64,000 nucleotides of DNA from Wenjunlia vitaminophila DSM 41686 (lineage in GTDB: Bacteria; Actinomycetota; Actinomycetes; Streptomycetales; Streptomycetaceae): NCBI RefSeq assembly GCF_000380165.1, contig NZ_KB904658.1:124001-188000 (forward strand), read 5' to 3'. Below are positions 33,663 to 41,881 of the stretch, in pieces. The position numbers and the translations under genes were made by a program. Positions within the stretch are counted from its first letter, which is position 1; each line of letters opens with the position of its first letter. Below the pieces are notes generated by a model. It ran no database searches, was not told the DNA's origin, and saw nothing but the letters and a program-made list of their open reading frames with translations.

Positions 33663-34517
33663 TCACAGACGTTGAGCCGCTCGATTCATGAGGTCTCGCG
33701 ATTCTTCCGCGGGCAAGGCGATCTCCTCCATCCGGTCCAGCAGCAAGCGGTACATCTCCACCTTTGCCGGGGCGTCGACCAGTTCACTGCCGTGAGTGGT
33801 GTCGAGCTGCACGGTGTCCAACTGGCTGACTGGACCACTGAAGTAGTCGATTCCGTGGCCGGATGGCGGGAAGCCGTCGCTGGTGAAGGGAATCACCAGA
33901 ATGGTGATGTTCTCGTGCTCACTCAGCTCGATCAGGTGCCTGAGCTGTGCCTTGGCAACGTAGGTTCCTCCGAACCGCATGTGCAGCGCCGCCTCATGGA
34001 GGACGGCGGTGTAGGGAGTGGGCCGTTGGCGATGAAGGATTCCCTGTCGCCTGATCCGGTGGGCGACCATGTGCTCGACCTCGTGCGGCAAGAGAGGTGG
34101 AACTGCTTGCCCGAAGATGGAGCGGGCGTGATCGGGTGTTTGGAGGAGTCCAGGCACATTCACCAGTTGGGAAGTGCGCAGGGCTGTTGCGTGGTGTTCC
34201 AGTTCGGTGAGCTCGAGCAGCCCTGTCGGGAGAAGGTCCTGGTATTCCTCCCACCATCCGCGAGTCCGGTCCCCGGTCATTCCCGCGAGGGCGTCGATCA
34301 GGGCCTGATCCGAGCAAGCGTAGTTCCGAGCCAACGCACGCACCCTGTTGCCGCTGACTCCGTACCGACCGGCTTCGATGTTGCTGATGCGTGACTGGGT
34401 GACGCCCAGGAGCGTGGCCGCCTCCGTGGCACTCAGAGCGGCACGCTCCCGAAGCCTGCGTAGCTCAACGCCAAGACGGCGACGTCGGGCGGTTGGTGGT
34501 GAGCCGCTCTGCGGCAT
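33663..34517 (-). CDS. XRE-family regulator with DUF5753 domain (WhiJ-like)
   Basis: A 284-residue regulator. The helix-turn-helix lies at about residues 16-70 (LRERAALSATEAATLLGVTQSRISNIE) and the DUF5753 domain at about 85-275 (YQDLLPTGLLELTELEHHA, SQLVNVPGLLQTPDHAR). The start is the ATG at 34515-34517. The next gene downstream is DUF397, and an HATPase protein is divergent across 187 bases, the three-gene set seen many times in Streptomyces and relatives (whiJ/abaA-like). It may regulate the neighbouring peptide cluster, but these loci are often independent of what surrounds them. Confidence 0.88.
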   Translation of the reverse strand: MPQSGSPPTARRRRLGVELRRLRERAALSATEAATLLGVTQSRISNIEAGRYGVSGNRVRALARNYACSDQALIDALAGMTGDRTRGWWEEYQDLLPTGLLELTELEHHATALRTSQLVNVPGLLQTPDHARSIFGQAVPPLLPHEVEHMVAHRIRRQGILHRQRPTPYTAVLHEAALHMRFGGTYVAKAQLRHLIELSEHENITILVIPFTSDGFPPSGHGIDYFSGPVSQLDTVQLDTTHGSELVDAPAKVEMYRLLLDRMEEIALPAEESRDLMNRAAQRL

Positions 34518-34704
34518 GGCTTCCTCTCATCATTCGCACTAGTGAAGAGGGTATCGCCCCTGTGGGCGGTCATGGGCTATAGGCCATCCAAAACTAGAAA
34601 GTAGTCCATGGAAGCCGAGTACGGTGTAGCCGACACGGAGTGATCGGCCGTGGTTCGGTAACCCCGGCAACTGATCGAACTCCGCTTCCTCACAGGAGGC
34701 TGCC

Positions 34705-35193
34705 ATGTCCCTCACCGTATCCCCGCCCCTCGTGCTCCCCGGGCCGTCGGGCTGGTCCTACACCCTTCGGCTTCCGTGTGACTCCCGGGCGCCCGGTATC
34801 GCGCGGGCGACGCTGCGGGCCGTGCTGCGCGTGCATGGCATGGGTGGGTGTGCCGGCGTCGCCGCGTTGCTCGCCAGTGAGCTCGTCACCAATGCGTTCC
34901 TGCACTCCGGGGGGCCGTGCTCGATGGGGGTGGAGGAGCGGGTGTCGGGTCGGCTGCGGGTGAGCGTTGAGGACTCGAACGCGTGCCTGCCGCCCGGCTT
35001 CCACGCCCCGCGCGGGGCACCGGTGCCCACCGTGCCGGACGAGGCCGAGAGCGGGCGTGGGCTGTCGTTGGTGCGGGCGTTCGCGAGCGACTGGGGTGGT
35101 CGGGTGCTGGGCGGGGCCGGCGGCAAGGTGCTGTGGTTCGAACTCGACCCCGCCCGGGACGCCGAACGACCACCCCGCCACAAATGCCGCTGA
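34705..35193 (+). CDS. ATP-binding protein, anti-sigma-factor-like (HATPase_c)
   Basis: A 162-residue GHKL-fold protein like the SpoIIAB/RsbW anti-sigma kinases. The N box reads ASELVTNAFLHS near residues 57-68 and the G box DEAESGRGLSLVRAF near 112-126. The C-terminal GGKVLWFELD is typical of the actinobacterial family. The ATG at 34705 follows AGGAGG. It is divergent from the XRE gene; the gap between them (34518-34704) is unusually AT-rich for this genome and should contain both promoters. A decayed copy of this gene lies at 24175-24367. Confidence 0.85.
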   Translation: MSLTVSPPLVLPGPSGWSYTLRLPCDSRAPGIARATLRAVLRVHGMGGCAGVAALLASELVTNAFLHSGGPCSMGVEERVSGRLRVSVEDSNACLPPGFHAPRGAPVPTVPDEAESGRGLSLVRAFASDWGGRVLGGAGGKVLWFELDPARDAERPPRHKCR

Positions 35194-35309
35194 ACGAACG
35201 GGCCCTTCGCCGTCGCCCCCGATCACGTCGAGGGCGCCCGAGTGCCGGTACCCGTTCGGGCGACGGGTGGGGGACACGCGCCGCCGGTCGGCCGAGCGGC
35301 GGGGACCTA

Positions 35310-35355
35310 TTGCCACAGTGAGGGGCAGGGCCTACGTTCCCTCTACGTGCGTAGA
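35310..35355 (+). promoter_or_regulatory. Promoter and operator of the ureidopropionase operon
   Basis: TTGCCA (35310-35315), 17-base spacer, TACGTT (35333-35338), then the inverted repeat TCTACG-TG-CGTAGA at 35342-35355 where transcription would start. The same arrangement occurs at 48734-48794 before the dihydropyrimidinase gene, which makes a shared regulator likely. Confidence 0.65.
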
Positions 35356-35391
35356 CACCGCTAGTTCGCCGCTGTCGTGAGGGAGTGCCAG

Positions 35392-36234
35392 ATGGCCAAC
35401 ATCGTGCGCGCTGCCCTGGTCCAGACGAAGTGGACCGGGGACACCGAGTCGATGATCCAGCAACACGAGCAGTACGCCCGCGCCGCCGCCGAGCAGGGGG
35501 CGAAGGTGCTGGGGTTCCAGGAGGTGTTCAACGCCCCCTACTTCCCGCAGGTGCAGGAGGCCGAGCACCACCGGTGGGCCGAGCCGGTGCCCGACGGCCC
35601 GACGGTGCGGCGGATGCAGGAGCTGGCCCGGGAGACCGGGATGGTGCTGGTGGTCCCGGTGTACGAGCTGGAGGACTCCGGTTTCTACTACAACACCGCC
35701 GCGGTGATCGACGCCGACGGCAGCTTCCTCGGGAAGTACCGCAAGCACCACATCCCGCAGGTCAAGGGGTTCTGGGAGAAGTACTACTTCCGCCCGGGGA
35801 ACCTGGGGTGGCCGGTCTTCGACACCGCCGTCGGCCGGATCGGGGTCTACATCTGTTACGACCGGCACTTCCCCGAGGGCTGGCGGGCCCTGGGCCTGGC
35901 CGGCGCCCAGCTCGTCTACAACCCGTCGGCGACGTCCCGGGGCCTGTCCGCGTACCTGTGGCAGCTCGAGCAGCCCGCGGCGGCGGTGGCCAACGAGTAC
36001 TTCATCGCGGCGATCAACCGGGTCGGCGTGGAGGAGTACGGGGACAACGACTTCTACGGCACCAGCTACTTCGTGGACCCGCGCGGACAGTTCGTCGGTG
36101 ACGTGGCGTCCGACAAGGAGGACGAACTCGTCGTCCGGGACCTGGACTTCGACATGATCGACGAGGTCCGGCAGCAGTGGGCGTTCTACCGCGACCGCCG
36201 CCCCGACGCCTACCAGGGCCTGGTGCAGCCATGA
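35392..36234 (+). CDS. Beta-ureidopropionase / nitrilase-family amidohydrolase
   Basis: A 280-residue carbon-nitrogen hydrolase. The catalytic triad is visible as Glu in LGFQEVFN, Lys in YRKHHIP and Cys in YICYDRHFPEGWR. Details such as RKHHIPQVKGFWEKYYF are those of beta-ureidopropionase and N-carbamoylputrescine amidase, which release CO2 and ammonia from N-carbamoyl compounds. With an aminotransferase next and a co-regulated dihydropyrimidinase elsewhere in the window, beta-ureidopropionase in pyrimidine breakdown is preferred. The ATG at 35392 follows GAGGGAG. Confidence 0.85.
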   Translation: MANIVRAALVQTKWTGDTESMIQQHEQYARAAAEQGAKVLGFQEVFNAPYFPQVQEAEHHRWAEPVPDGPTVRRMQELARETGMVLVVPVYELEDSGFYYNTAAVIDADGSFLGKYRKHHIPQVKGFWEKYYFRPGNLGWPVFDTAVGRIGVYICYDRHFPEGWRALGLAGAQLVYNPSATSRGLSAYLWQLEQPAAAVANEYFIAAINRVGVEEYGDNDFYGTSYFVDPRGQFVGDVASDKEDELVVRDLDFDMIDEVRQQWAFYRDRRPDAYQGLVQP

Positions 36235-36322
36235 CGGGAACCGGGCCGGGCACCGACGGCCCGGGAGGAGCCGGGGGCGGGGGAACGGGAAGCGGGACGG
36301 AGACCGGGAGGATGGAGGCAGG

Positions 36323-37648
36323 ATGACCGATGCGGCGATGTCCGGGACCGGGAACGGCCGGGTGGGGGTGCACGCGGAGCTGACCCGACGGCACCGGGCC
36401 GTGCTGCCCGACTGGCAGGCCCTGATGTACCAGCAGCCCATCGAGATCACCCATGGTGAGGGCCGCCGGGTGTGGGACGCTGAGGGGCGGTGCTACCTCG
36501 ACTTCTTCGGGGGCATCCTCACCACCATGACGGCGCACGCGCTGCCCGAGGTGACCGAGGCGATCCGGGAGCAGGCCGGGAAGATCCTGCACAGTTCCAC
36601 CCTCTACCTCAACCACCACGCCGTGGAGCTCGCCGAGCGGATCGCCACGCTCTCCGGGATCGAGGACGCGCGGGTCTTCCTCACCACCTCGGGCACCGAG
36701 GCGAACGACACGGCGCTGCTGCTGGCCACCACGTTCCGCCGCTCCAACCAGGTCCTGGCGATGCGCAACGCCTACCACGGCCGCTCGTTCTCCGCCGTGG
36801 GCATCACCGGCAACGCCAGTTGGGCGCCCACCAGCCTGTCCCCCCTGCAGACCCTGTACGTGCACGGAGGGGTGCGCACCCGGGGCCCGTTCGCCGAGCT
36901 GTCCGACGAGGAGTTCATCGCGCGCTGCGTGGAGGACCTCGAGGACCTGCTGGCCCAGCGGCGCGGGGGAGTGGCGGCGCTGATCGCCGAGCCGATCCAG
37001 GGCGTGGGGGGTTTCACCTCGCCGCCGGACGGTCTCTACGCCGCGTTCAAGGAGGTCCTCGACCGGCACGGAGTCCTGTGGATCAGCGACGAGGTGCAGA
37101 CCGGCTGGGGCCGCACCGGTGACCACTTCTGGGGCTGGCAGGCCCACGGCGCGAACGGGGCGCCGGACATCCTCACCTTCGCCAAGGGCATCGGCAACGG
37201 CCTGTCCATGGGCGGTGTGGTGGCCCGCGCGGAGATCATGAACTGCCTGGACGCCAACTCCATCTCGACCTTCGGCGGCAGCCCGATCACCACGGCCGGC
37301 GCCCTCGCCAACCTCAACCACCTGCTGGAACGGGACCTCCAGGGCAACGCCCGACGGGTCGGCGGCCTGCTGCTGAGCCGGCTCCAGGCCGTCGCCGCGG
37401 GGCTGAGCTGCGTGCGCGAGGTGCGTGGGCGCGGGCTGATGATCGGCGTCGAGCTCGCCGACGGCTCCCTGGCCAGCGCGGTGACGGAGGCCGCCAGGGA
37501 GAACGGGCTCCTGGTCGGCAAGGGGGGCCGGCAGGGCAGCGTGCTGCGCATCGCCCCGCCGCTCAGCCTGACCGTGGCCGAGGCCGAGGAGGGCGCGGAC
37601 ATCCTCGACACCGCCCTGCGGCAGGCGGAGAAGCAGGCGACGCGGTAG
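36323..37648 (+). CDS. Class III (PLP) aminotransferase, probably beta-alanine:pyruvate type
   Basis: A 441-residue PLP enzyme of the ornithine/omega-amino acid class. Features: TTSGTEANDTALLLA (phosphate site), NAYHGRS, ISDEVQTGWGRTGDHFW, and LTFAKGIGNG with the PLP-binding lysine. It lies 88 bases after the ureidopropionase gene on the same strand, with GGAGG before its ATG, and a strong terminator follows. It would move the amino group of beta-alanine (or 3-aminoisobutyrate) to pyruvate or 2-oxoglutarate, completing pyrimidine catabolism. The amine donor is inferred from context. Confidence 0.85.
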   Translation: MTDAAMSGTGNGRVGVHAELTRRHRAVLPDWQALMYQQPIEITHGEGRRVWDAEGRCYLDFFGGILTTMTAHALPEVTEAIREQAGKILHSSTLYLNHHAVELAERIATLSGIEDARVFLTTSGTEANDTALLLATTFRRSNQVLAMRNAYHGRSFSAVGITGNASWAPTSLSPLQTLYVHGGVRTRGPFAELSDEEFIARCVEDLEDLLAQRRGGVAALIAEPIQGVGGFTSPPDGLYAAFKEVLDRHGVLWISDEVQTGWGRTGDHFWGWQAHGANGAPDILTFAKGIGNGLSMGGVVARAEIMNCLDANSISTFGGSPITTAGALANLNHLLERDLQGNARRVGGLLLSRLQAVAAGLSCVREVRGRGLMIGVELADGSLASAVTEAARENGLLVGKGGRQGSVLRIAPPLSLTVAEAEEGADILDTALRQAEKQATR

Positions 37649-37670
37649 GCACCCCGAGCAGGAACGGTGC

Positions 37671-37708
37671 CGCTGGGGCCGACCCGGACGTCCGGGCCGG
37701 CCCCAGCG
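37671..37708 (+). terminator. Strong hairpin terminator after the aminotransferase
   Basis: CGCTGGGGCCG (37671-37681) pairs with CGGCCCCAGCG (37698-37708); after one mismatch the stem continues as CCCGGA/TCCGGG to a 2-base loop. It lies 22 bases after the stop. Confidence 0.7.
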
Positions 37709-37750
37709 CTGGTCACGGCCACGGTACGGCGTCGGCCGCTCACGGTGCGG

Positions 37751-37809
37751 GACCCCCGACCCCCGACCCCCGACCCCGGGGAGGCGCGGGACGCGCGGGA
37801 CGCGCGGAC
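37751..37809. repeat. Two short simple tandem repeats
   Basis: GACCCCC repeats with a 7-base period from 37751 to 37777 (nearly four copies), then GCGCGGGAC with a 9-base period from 37784 to 37809 (two full copies and one shortened). They lie in the 310-base gap between the aminotransferase and the Pro-rich frame, where I see no gene. Probably slippage-prone spacer DNA. Confidence 0.6.
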
Positions 37810-37959
37810 GCCGCTCGGGGTGGGCCGGGAGGAGAAAGACGCCCGCATACGGGGGTACCGGCCGGGTACCCGACTCTCGACCGGCCGTGGCCGCCACCGA
37901 ACGGTGACACGAGCGGCGCGACGGCCGGGCCCAACAGGTCCGACGCGGAGTTTCTTCCG

Positions 37960-38169
37960 ATGACCCAACCGCAGCCCCCGGAACCAGCACCGGTGCCGAA
38001 CCCCGGCCCCGACCCGGTGCCCCCGTTCCCGAGCAGGCCGGTTCCCGGCCCCTCTCCCGAGCCCGGACCGGGCCCCGGCCCACGTCCAGGGCCGGGCCCC
38101 GGGCCCGAGCCGAGCCCTCCGCCGGAGCCGGAACCGAGTCCCACGCCGGAGCCGGAGCCGGGCCCCTGA
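37960..38169 (+). CDS. Possible Pro/Glu-rich small protein
   Basis: A 69-residue frame made almost only of Pro, Gly, Glu, Ser and Arg, with PEP and GPGP repeats (EPEPSPTPEPEPGP at the end). GGAG lies 10 bases before the ATG at 37960. No signal peptide or membrane helix is present. Such frames arise easily in GC-rich DNA, so it may be noise; the clean start site and the run without stops are the only support. It ends 75 bases before the Hsp20 gene. Confidence 0.3.
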   Translation: MTQPQPPEPAPVPNPGPDPVPPFPSRPVPGPSPEPGPGPGPRPGPGPGPEPSPPPEPEPSPTPEPEPGP

Positions 38170-38244
38170 CCGGGGCCGGCGGCGCGCGGTCCGAGCCGCC
38201 CGGGACGGACGACGAAGCCGAGCACAACCGCGAAGGTGAGAACC

Positions 38245-38721
38245 ATGGCACTACCCGCACGACGCCGGATGACCCAGCCCACCGAGAGCCAGTCCAGGGG
38301 ATGGGTGCGCGATCCGCTGTCGGAGTTCGACGAGCTGTTCGGACGGATCGGCAACCTGCTGGAGTCCACGGTCGGCGGCAGGGCGGCGGGTGACGCCTGG
38401 GCGCCGCTGGCCGACATCAGCGAGAGCGCCGACGCCTACTACGTGGAGGCGGAGCTCCCCGGGGTCCAGCGCGAGGACATCAAGGTGGAGATCGCCGAGC
38501 GCGAACTGGTGATCAGCGGGGAACTCAAGGAGAACGAACGCGGCGACGTCACCCGTCACGGGACGAGACGGCGCACCGGCCGGTTCGAGTACCGAACGCT
38601 GCTGCCCGGCAAGGTGAAGGCGGACGAGATCTCCGCCTCGCTGAAGGACGGCGTGCTGACGGTGAAGGCGCCCAAGGCCCCCACGGCGATATCGCGCAAG
38701 GTGGAGATCTCGGGCGGCTGA
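38245..38721 (+). CDS. Hsp20-family small heat-shock protein
   Basis: A 158-residue small chaperone that holds unfolding proteins during stress. The alpha-crystallin domain spans about residues 50-150 (WAPLADISESADAYYVEAELPGV, ELVISGELK, RRTGRFEYRTLLPG, LKDGVLTVKAPK). The N-terminal arm is short. The ATG at 38245 has GAAGGTGAG just upstream; an internal ATG at 38269 is less likely. I find no HspR-type inverted repeat in front. It stands next to an Rv2629-like gene, as stress genes often do. Confidence 0.92.
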   Translation: MALPARRRMTQPTESQSRGWVRDPLSEFDELFGRIGNLLESTVGGRAAGDAWAPLADISESADAYYVEAELPGVQREDIKVEIAERELVISGELKENERGDVTRHGTRRRTGRFEYRTLLPGKVKADEISASLKDGVLTVKAPKAPTAISRKVEISGG

Positions 38722-38794
38722 CCCGGCCCGTGCCGGGCCCGGCAGGGCCGGGACCCGGCGGTCAAGACCCCGGACGTCAAGTGAGGTGACGGTG

Positions 38795-39913
38795 GTGAAG
38801 CTGTCCTTCCTGGAGCCCGTGTACGCCGAGCCCGGCCCCTACACGTCGGTGTACCTCGACACCTCGCGGGACAGCGAGGACCCGGAGGCCGACATCGCGG
38901 CGCGCTGGAGCCGGCTGGGCGAGGAGCTCATCCGACAGGGCGCGGACCGCGACTCGATCTCCGCGGTCGGCGAGGTGGTGGGTGCGGACGCGGAGGTCCC
39001 CGGCCTGCACGGCCAGGCCATCTTCGGTGCGCACGGGACGCTGGTGATGGAGGGCGAGCTGCCCAGGGTGCCGAGGTACGACTCGGCGCTGTTCAGCGTG
39101 CTGCCCGACGCCATGCCGTTGGTCAGCCAGTACCTTCCGGAGATCCCCTACGTGGCCGCGGTGGTGCACTACGCGGGGCCGCGCACCGCCGGGGAGGTGC
39201 CGGTTCGCGGGGGTGGCGGCGGGGGCGTGGAGGACGCGGGGGAGGGAACGGTCGCCGTCGAGGCGGAGGCCGGCACCTGGCCGCTGTCCAAGGTGACGCT
39301 GCGGACCCGGCTGCACCGGCGTTGCCTGGTGGACCAGTGGCACGAGACCGCGGTGCGGGTGGGCCGGGAGCTGGATCTGTGGGCCCGGCGCCTGCGCGCC
39401 GACAGCCTGGTCATCGGCGGTGACGTGTGGGCGAGCAACGTGCTGGCCCGGGCGCTGCCCGACCGGACGCGGACCCAGGTGGAACGGGTGGCTGGCCCGT
39501 TGACCGGGCGGCCGGGGCGGACCCTGCTGGAGGAGGAGCTCGACGAGCTGTTCAGCGGGCGCATCGCCGAGCACGACATGAACCTGGTGGAGGTGTTCCT
39601 GGCCCGGCGGGTCCAGGGCAGGGGCGCGATCGAGGGCCTGGAACCGGTGGTGGAAGCGCTGCGCCGGGGTTACGTGGAGGCGCTGTTGCTCAACCACCCG
39701 CAGGCGGTGCGCCGGTTGTGGGTGGGACCCGAGGCACACCAGCTCGCCGTGTACGAGGCGGACCTGGCGTCGGACGGCGTGCGCTACCGCTCGCCCGAGG
39801 ACGGGTCGCAGGCCCTGCTCAGGTCTCTGGTGGCCACGGAGGCGGAGCTCGTGGTGATCCCGGAGGACGAGGTGCCGCTGCGGGGCGGGGTCGGCGCGGT
39901 GCTGCGTCCCTGA
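38795..39913 (+). CDS. Rv2629-like (baeRF/Vms1-related) ribosome-associated factor
   Basis: A 372-residue protein with the fold of eukaryotic release factor 1 middle and C-terminal domains, as in Mycobacterium Rv2629. Recognisable parts are YTSVYLDTSRDSEDPEA at the start, LSKVTLRTRLHRRCLVDQWHE, LVIGGDVWASNVLARALP, and VEALLLNHPQA in the last third. No GGQ is seen, so peptide release is improbable; relatives include hibernation factors that sit in the ribosome A site. A Gly-rich insert is at about 134-148. The GTG at 38795 is chosen (GAGGTGA upstream); an earlier GTG at 38786 would add three residues. The neighbour Hsp20 gene suggests stress expression. Confidence 0.78.
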   Translation: MKLSFLEPVYAEPGPYTSVYLDTSRDSEDPEADIAARWSRLGEELIRQGADRDSISAVGEVVGADAEVPGLHGQAIFGAHGTLVMEGELPRVPRYDSALFSVLPDAMPLVSQYLPEIPYVAAVVHYAGPRTAGEVPVRGGGGGGVEDAGEGTVAVEAEAGTWPLSKVTLRTRLHRRCLVDQWHETAVRVGRELDLWARRLRADSLVIGGDVWASNVLARALPDRTRTQVERVAGPLTGRPGRTLLEEELDELFSGRIAEHDMNLVEVFLARRVQGRGAIEGLEPVVEALRRGYVEALLLNHPQAVRRLWVGPEAHQLAVYEADLASDGVRYRSPEDGSQALLRSLVATEAELVVIPEDEVPLRGGVGAVLRP

Positions 39914-39957
39914 CCAGGGGCGCCGAGGTCCCCGGACGATGGCGAGGTGAGGGAACG

Positions 39958-40683
39958 GTGGGTTCGTCAGCACGCGGTGGCCGGCCGGGGTCCCGAGGCC
40001 GTGGAACGGGACACGCGGCGACCGACCGCGACAGCCTCGCCACCTACCACCGCAGGCGCGACGTCGAGCGGAGCGGTGAGCCCGGCGGGGAGCGCCGGGC
40101 CGGCACCGGCGGGGGAGGGCCCGACGGGGACGGCCGACACTTCGTGGTGCAGCTCCACGACGCCCGTACCCGGCACTACGACTTCCGGTTGCAGGTGGGG
40201 GACGTGCTGCGGTCCTGGGCCGTGCCCAAGGGGCCGTCGGACGACCCCAGGGACAAGCGCCTCGCGGTGCCCACCGAGGACCATCCCCTGGAGTACGAGG
40301 GGTTCGAGGGGGTGATCGGACCGGGGCAGTACGGGGCCGGCACCGTGATGGTCTGGGACATCGGGACCTTCCGCAACGTCTCCGAGCGCCACGGGAAGAC
40401 GGTCCCGCTGGACGAGGCCCTGGAGCGTGGCCACGCCTCGGTGTGGCTGGAGGGGCAGAAGCTGCACGGCGGGTACGCCCTGACCCGGTTCCGCGGTGGC
40501 GGGGACGGCTCCGACGACGAGGCGTGGCTCCTGGTCAAACGGGACGACAGGTACGCGGCGGACCGTCGCCACCCCCCGTCCGACCGCGTCAGGTCGGCGC
40601 TGACCGGCCGCACCCTTGGCCAGATCGCCGACGACGGGGACGGGAAGCCGTCCGCGGGCGGCACGGGTCGCCACCGCTCGTAG
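39958..40683 (+). CDS. Stand-alone LigD-type 3'-phosphoesterase domain protein
   Basis: A 241-residue protein with the phosphoesterase module of bacterial DNA ligase D, here without ligase or polymerase domains. Motifs: FVVQLHDARTRHYDFRLQ with the two metal-binding histidines, WAVPKGPSDDP, EDHPLEYEGFEGVI, GAGTVMVWD, and WLLVKRDD. It trims 3' ends during non-homologous end joining. About 60 basic, Gly-rich residues precede the domain. The GTG at 39958 is chosen because GAGGTGAGGG lies just upstream. The companion ligase and polymerase must be elsewhere in the genome. Confidence 0.83.
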   Translation: MGSSARGGRPGSRGRGTGHAATDRDSLATYHRRRDVERSGEPGGERRAGTGGGGPDGDGRHFVVQLHDARTRHYDFRLQVGDVLRSWAVPKGPSDDPRDKRLAVPTEDHPLEYEGFEGVIGPGQYGAGTVMVWDIGTFRNVSERHGKTVPLDEALERGHASVWLEGQKLHGGYALTRFRGGGDGSDDEAWLLVKRDDRYAADRRHPPSDRVRSALTGRTLGQIADDGDGKPSAGGTGRHRS

Positions 40684-40760
40684 ACGCCCTGGCAGGACGC
40701 GTTGCTCGCGGCCCGGCTGGTGCCTTCGGCCCCGTGCCTAGGTGCCCTAGAGTCGGTCGC

Positions 40761-41360
40761 ATGCGGCGGAAGACAGGGCTGGCGATAGCTGGGGCCGTCA
40801 CCCTGGCCTGGTGCGAGTGGTTGAACTGGCGTTGGTCTCGGACCCTCGTGGGGAACAGTGGGGGCACTGCCGAGGCCGTGGTCGTGTTGGGGTACCGGAA
40901 CCCCCGAGCGGCGGCGAACGCCGTCAACCGGTGGCGGGTCCGTGCTGGGATTCGTTCCATCGCCGCCGGCGGTGCGCACGATACCCGTGTGATCTTCAGC
41001 GGCGGCGCGACCGGTGGCGGTGTCACGGAGGCCCAGGTGATGGCTGACTACGCGACGTCGGTGCTCGGGTTCGACGGCACCGTGCTCCTCGAGGACCGAA
41101 GTACGACGACGTGGGAGAACATCACGAACGTGATCCCACTGCTCGAGGACGTCGACCGCATCAAGATCGTCTCCCAACCAGCCCACGCCCTCAAGGCCCG
41201 CGCCTACCTGCGGCGGCAGCGCCCTGATCTCGCCGAGAGGCTGGTGCGTGCGGATGACTACCGCCCTGGCGAGTGGCTGATCGCCAAACCGCTGCTGGCT
41301 CTGTACGGACTCTGGGCGGTTCGCGGCCTCGATGCCGACGAACGGAAGGTCTCGCTGTAG
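40761..41360 (+). CDS. YdcF/SanA-family protein (DUF218)
   Basis: A 199-residue protein with an N-terminal hydrophobic helix (about residues 6-20), then the DUF218 Rossmann-like domain: AVVVLGYRN, VIFSGGATGGGVTEAQVM, EDRSTTTWENI and KIVSQPAHALKARAYLR. Members are linked to cell-envelope functions, but no reaction is established for most. The ATG at 40761 lies 77 bases after the phosphoesterase gene. Base composition is slightly less GC-rich than its neighbours. Confidence 0.83.
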   Translation: MRRKTGLAIAGAVTLAWCEWLNWRWSRTLVGNSGGTAEAVVVLGYRNPRAAANAVNRWRVRAGIRSIAAGGAHDTRVIFSGGATGGGVTEAQVMADYATSVLGFDGTVLLEDRSTTTWENITNVIPLLEDVDRIKIVSQPAHALKARAYLRRQRPDLAERLVRADDYRPGEWLIAKPLLALYGLWAVRGLDADERKVSL

Positions 41361-41881
41361 ACAGCCGCTGTCGCGTGAGGTCCGCCCGTCCGCACCGGTT
41401 CCGCCGCCCGCGGATCGCTGGGAGCTCCGCGACGGTCCGGGGGCCGGATCGCCGGTCCTGGAGCGATCCAAGCACCGCGAAGACCCGTTGGGAGTTCTCA
41501 GGGAACCGGGGGCCGGGGCGGCGGCCCCCGAGGGTGCGGCGTGCTCGGCTGCGCAGCGCCCCAAGCTCCCCACGTCCACCGTCACTGTCCGTCTGACCAG
41601 GGCGGAAACGCCTCGTACCGCCCTGGTCCAGCCCTGTTCCCGCCGGCCGTCGTCGGGTCTCCCGGCACGGCCGTGTCCCGTTGCCCTGACCGGGTCAGGA
41701 CGACGAGCGGGGTTGTCTCTTCTGCGACGGTGTCACGATTGCGACATCCCTGGCCCTTTTTCGCGTCTCCTTTCCAGCCATAGCCTCCGGGGTGCCGCAG
41801 CCAACCTCGTTGCGCGTCCCCCGCTGTCCGGAACGCGTCCTTCGGTGCTGGCTGCCCCACCACTGAAGGAGAGGCAACCGC
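41361..41881. other. Gap upstream of the secreted subtilase
   Basis: About 520 bases without a gene I can support. A perfect inverted repeat CCTGACC-G-GGTCAGG is at 41685-41699 and could be an operator or small terminator. The stretch from about 41715 to 41790 is less GC-rich and probably holds the subtilase promoter. AAGGAGAGG at about 41866-41874 is its ribosome-binding site. Confidence 0.4.

Larger units (their letters stand above)
32428..34409. repeat. Imperfect tandem duplication (873 bp and about 1.1 kb)
   Basis: Unit 1 (32428-33300) and unit 2 (33301 to about 34409) each run from the last 80 bases of the JmjC gene through a DUF397 gene and into the XRE regulator gene. The junction at 33300/33301 joins the XRE coding sequence directly to the JmjC tail. 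Unit 1 lacks 241 bases inside the XRE gene and 3 extra bases are missing from unit 2 in the hairpin region. The two DUF397 products match at 54 of 66 residues, so the event is not recent. Confidence 0.85.
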
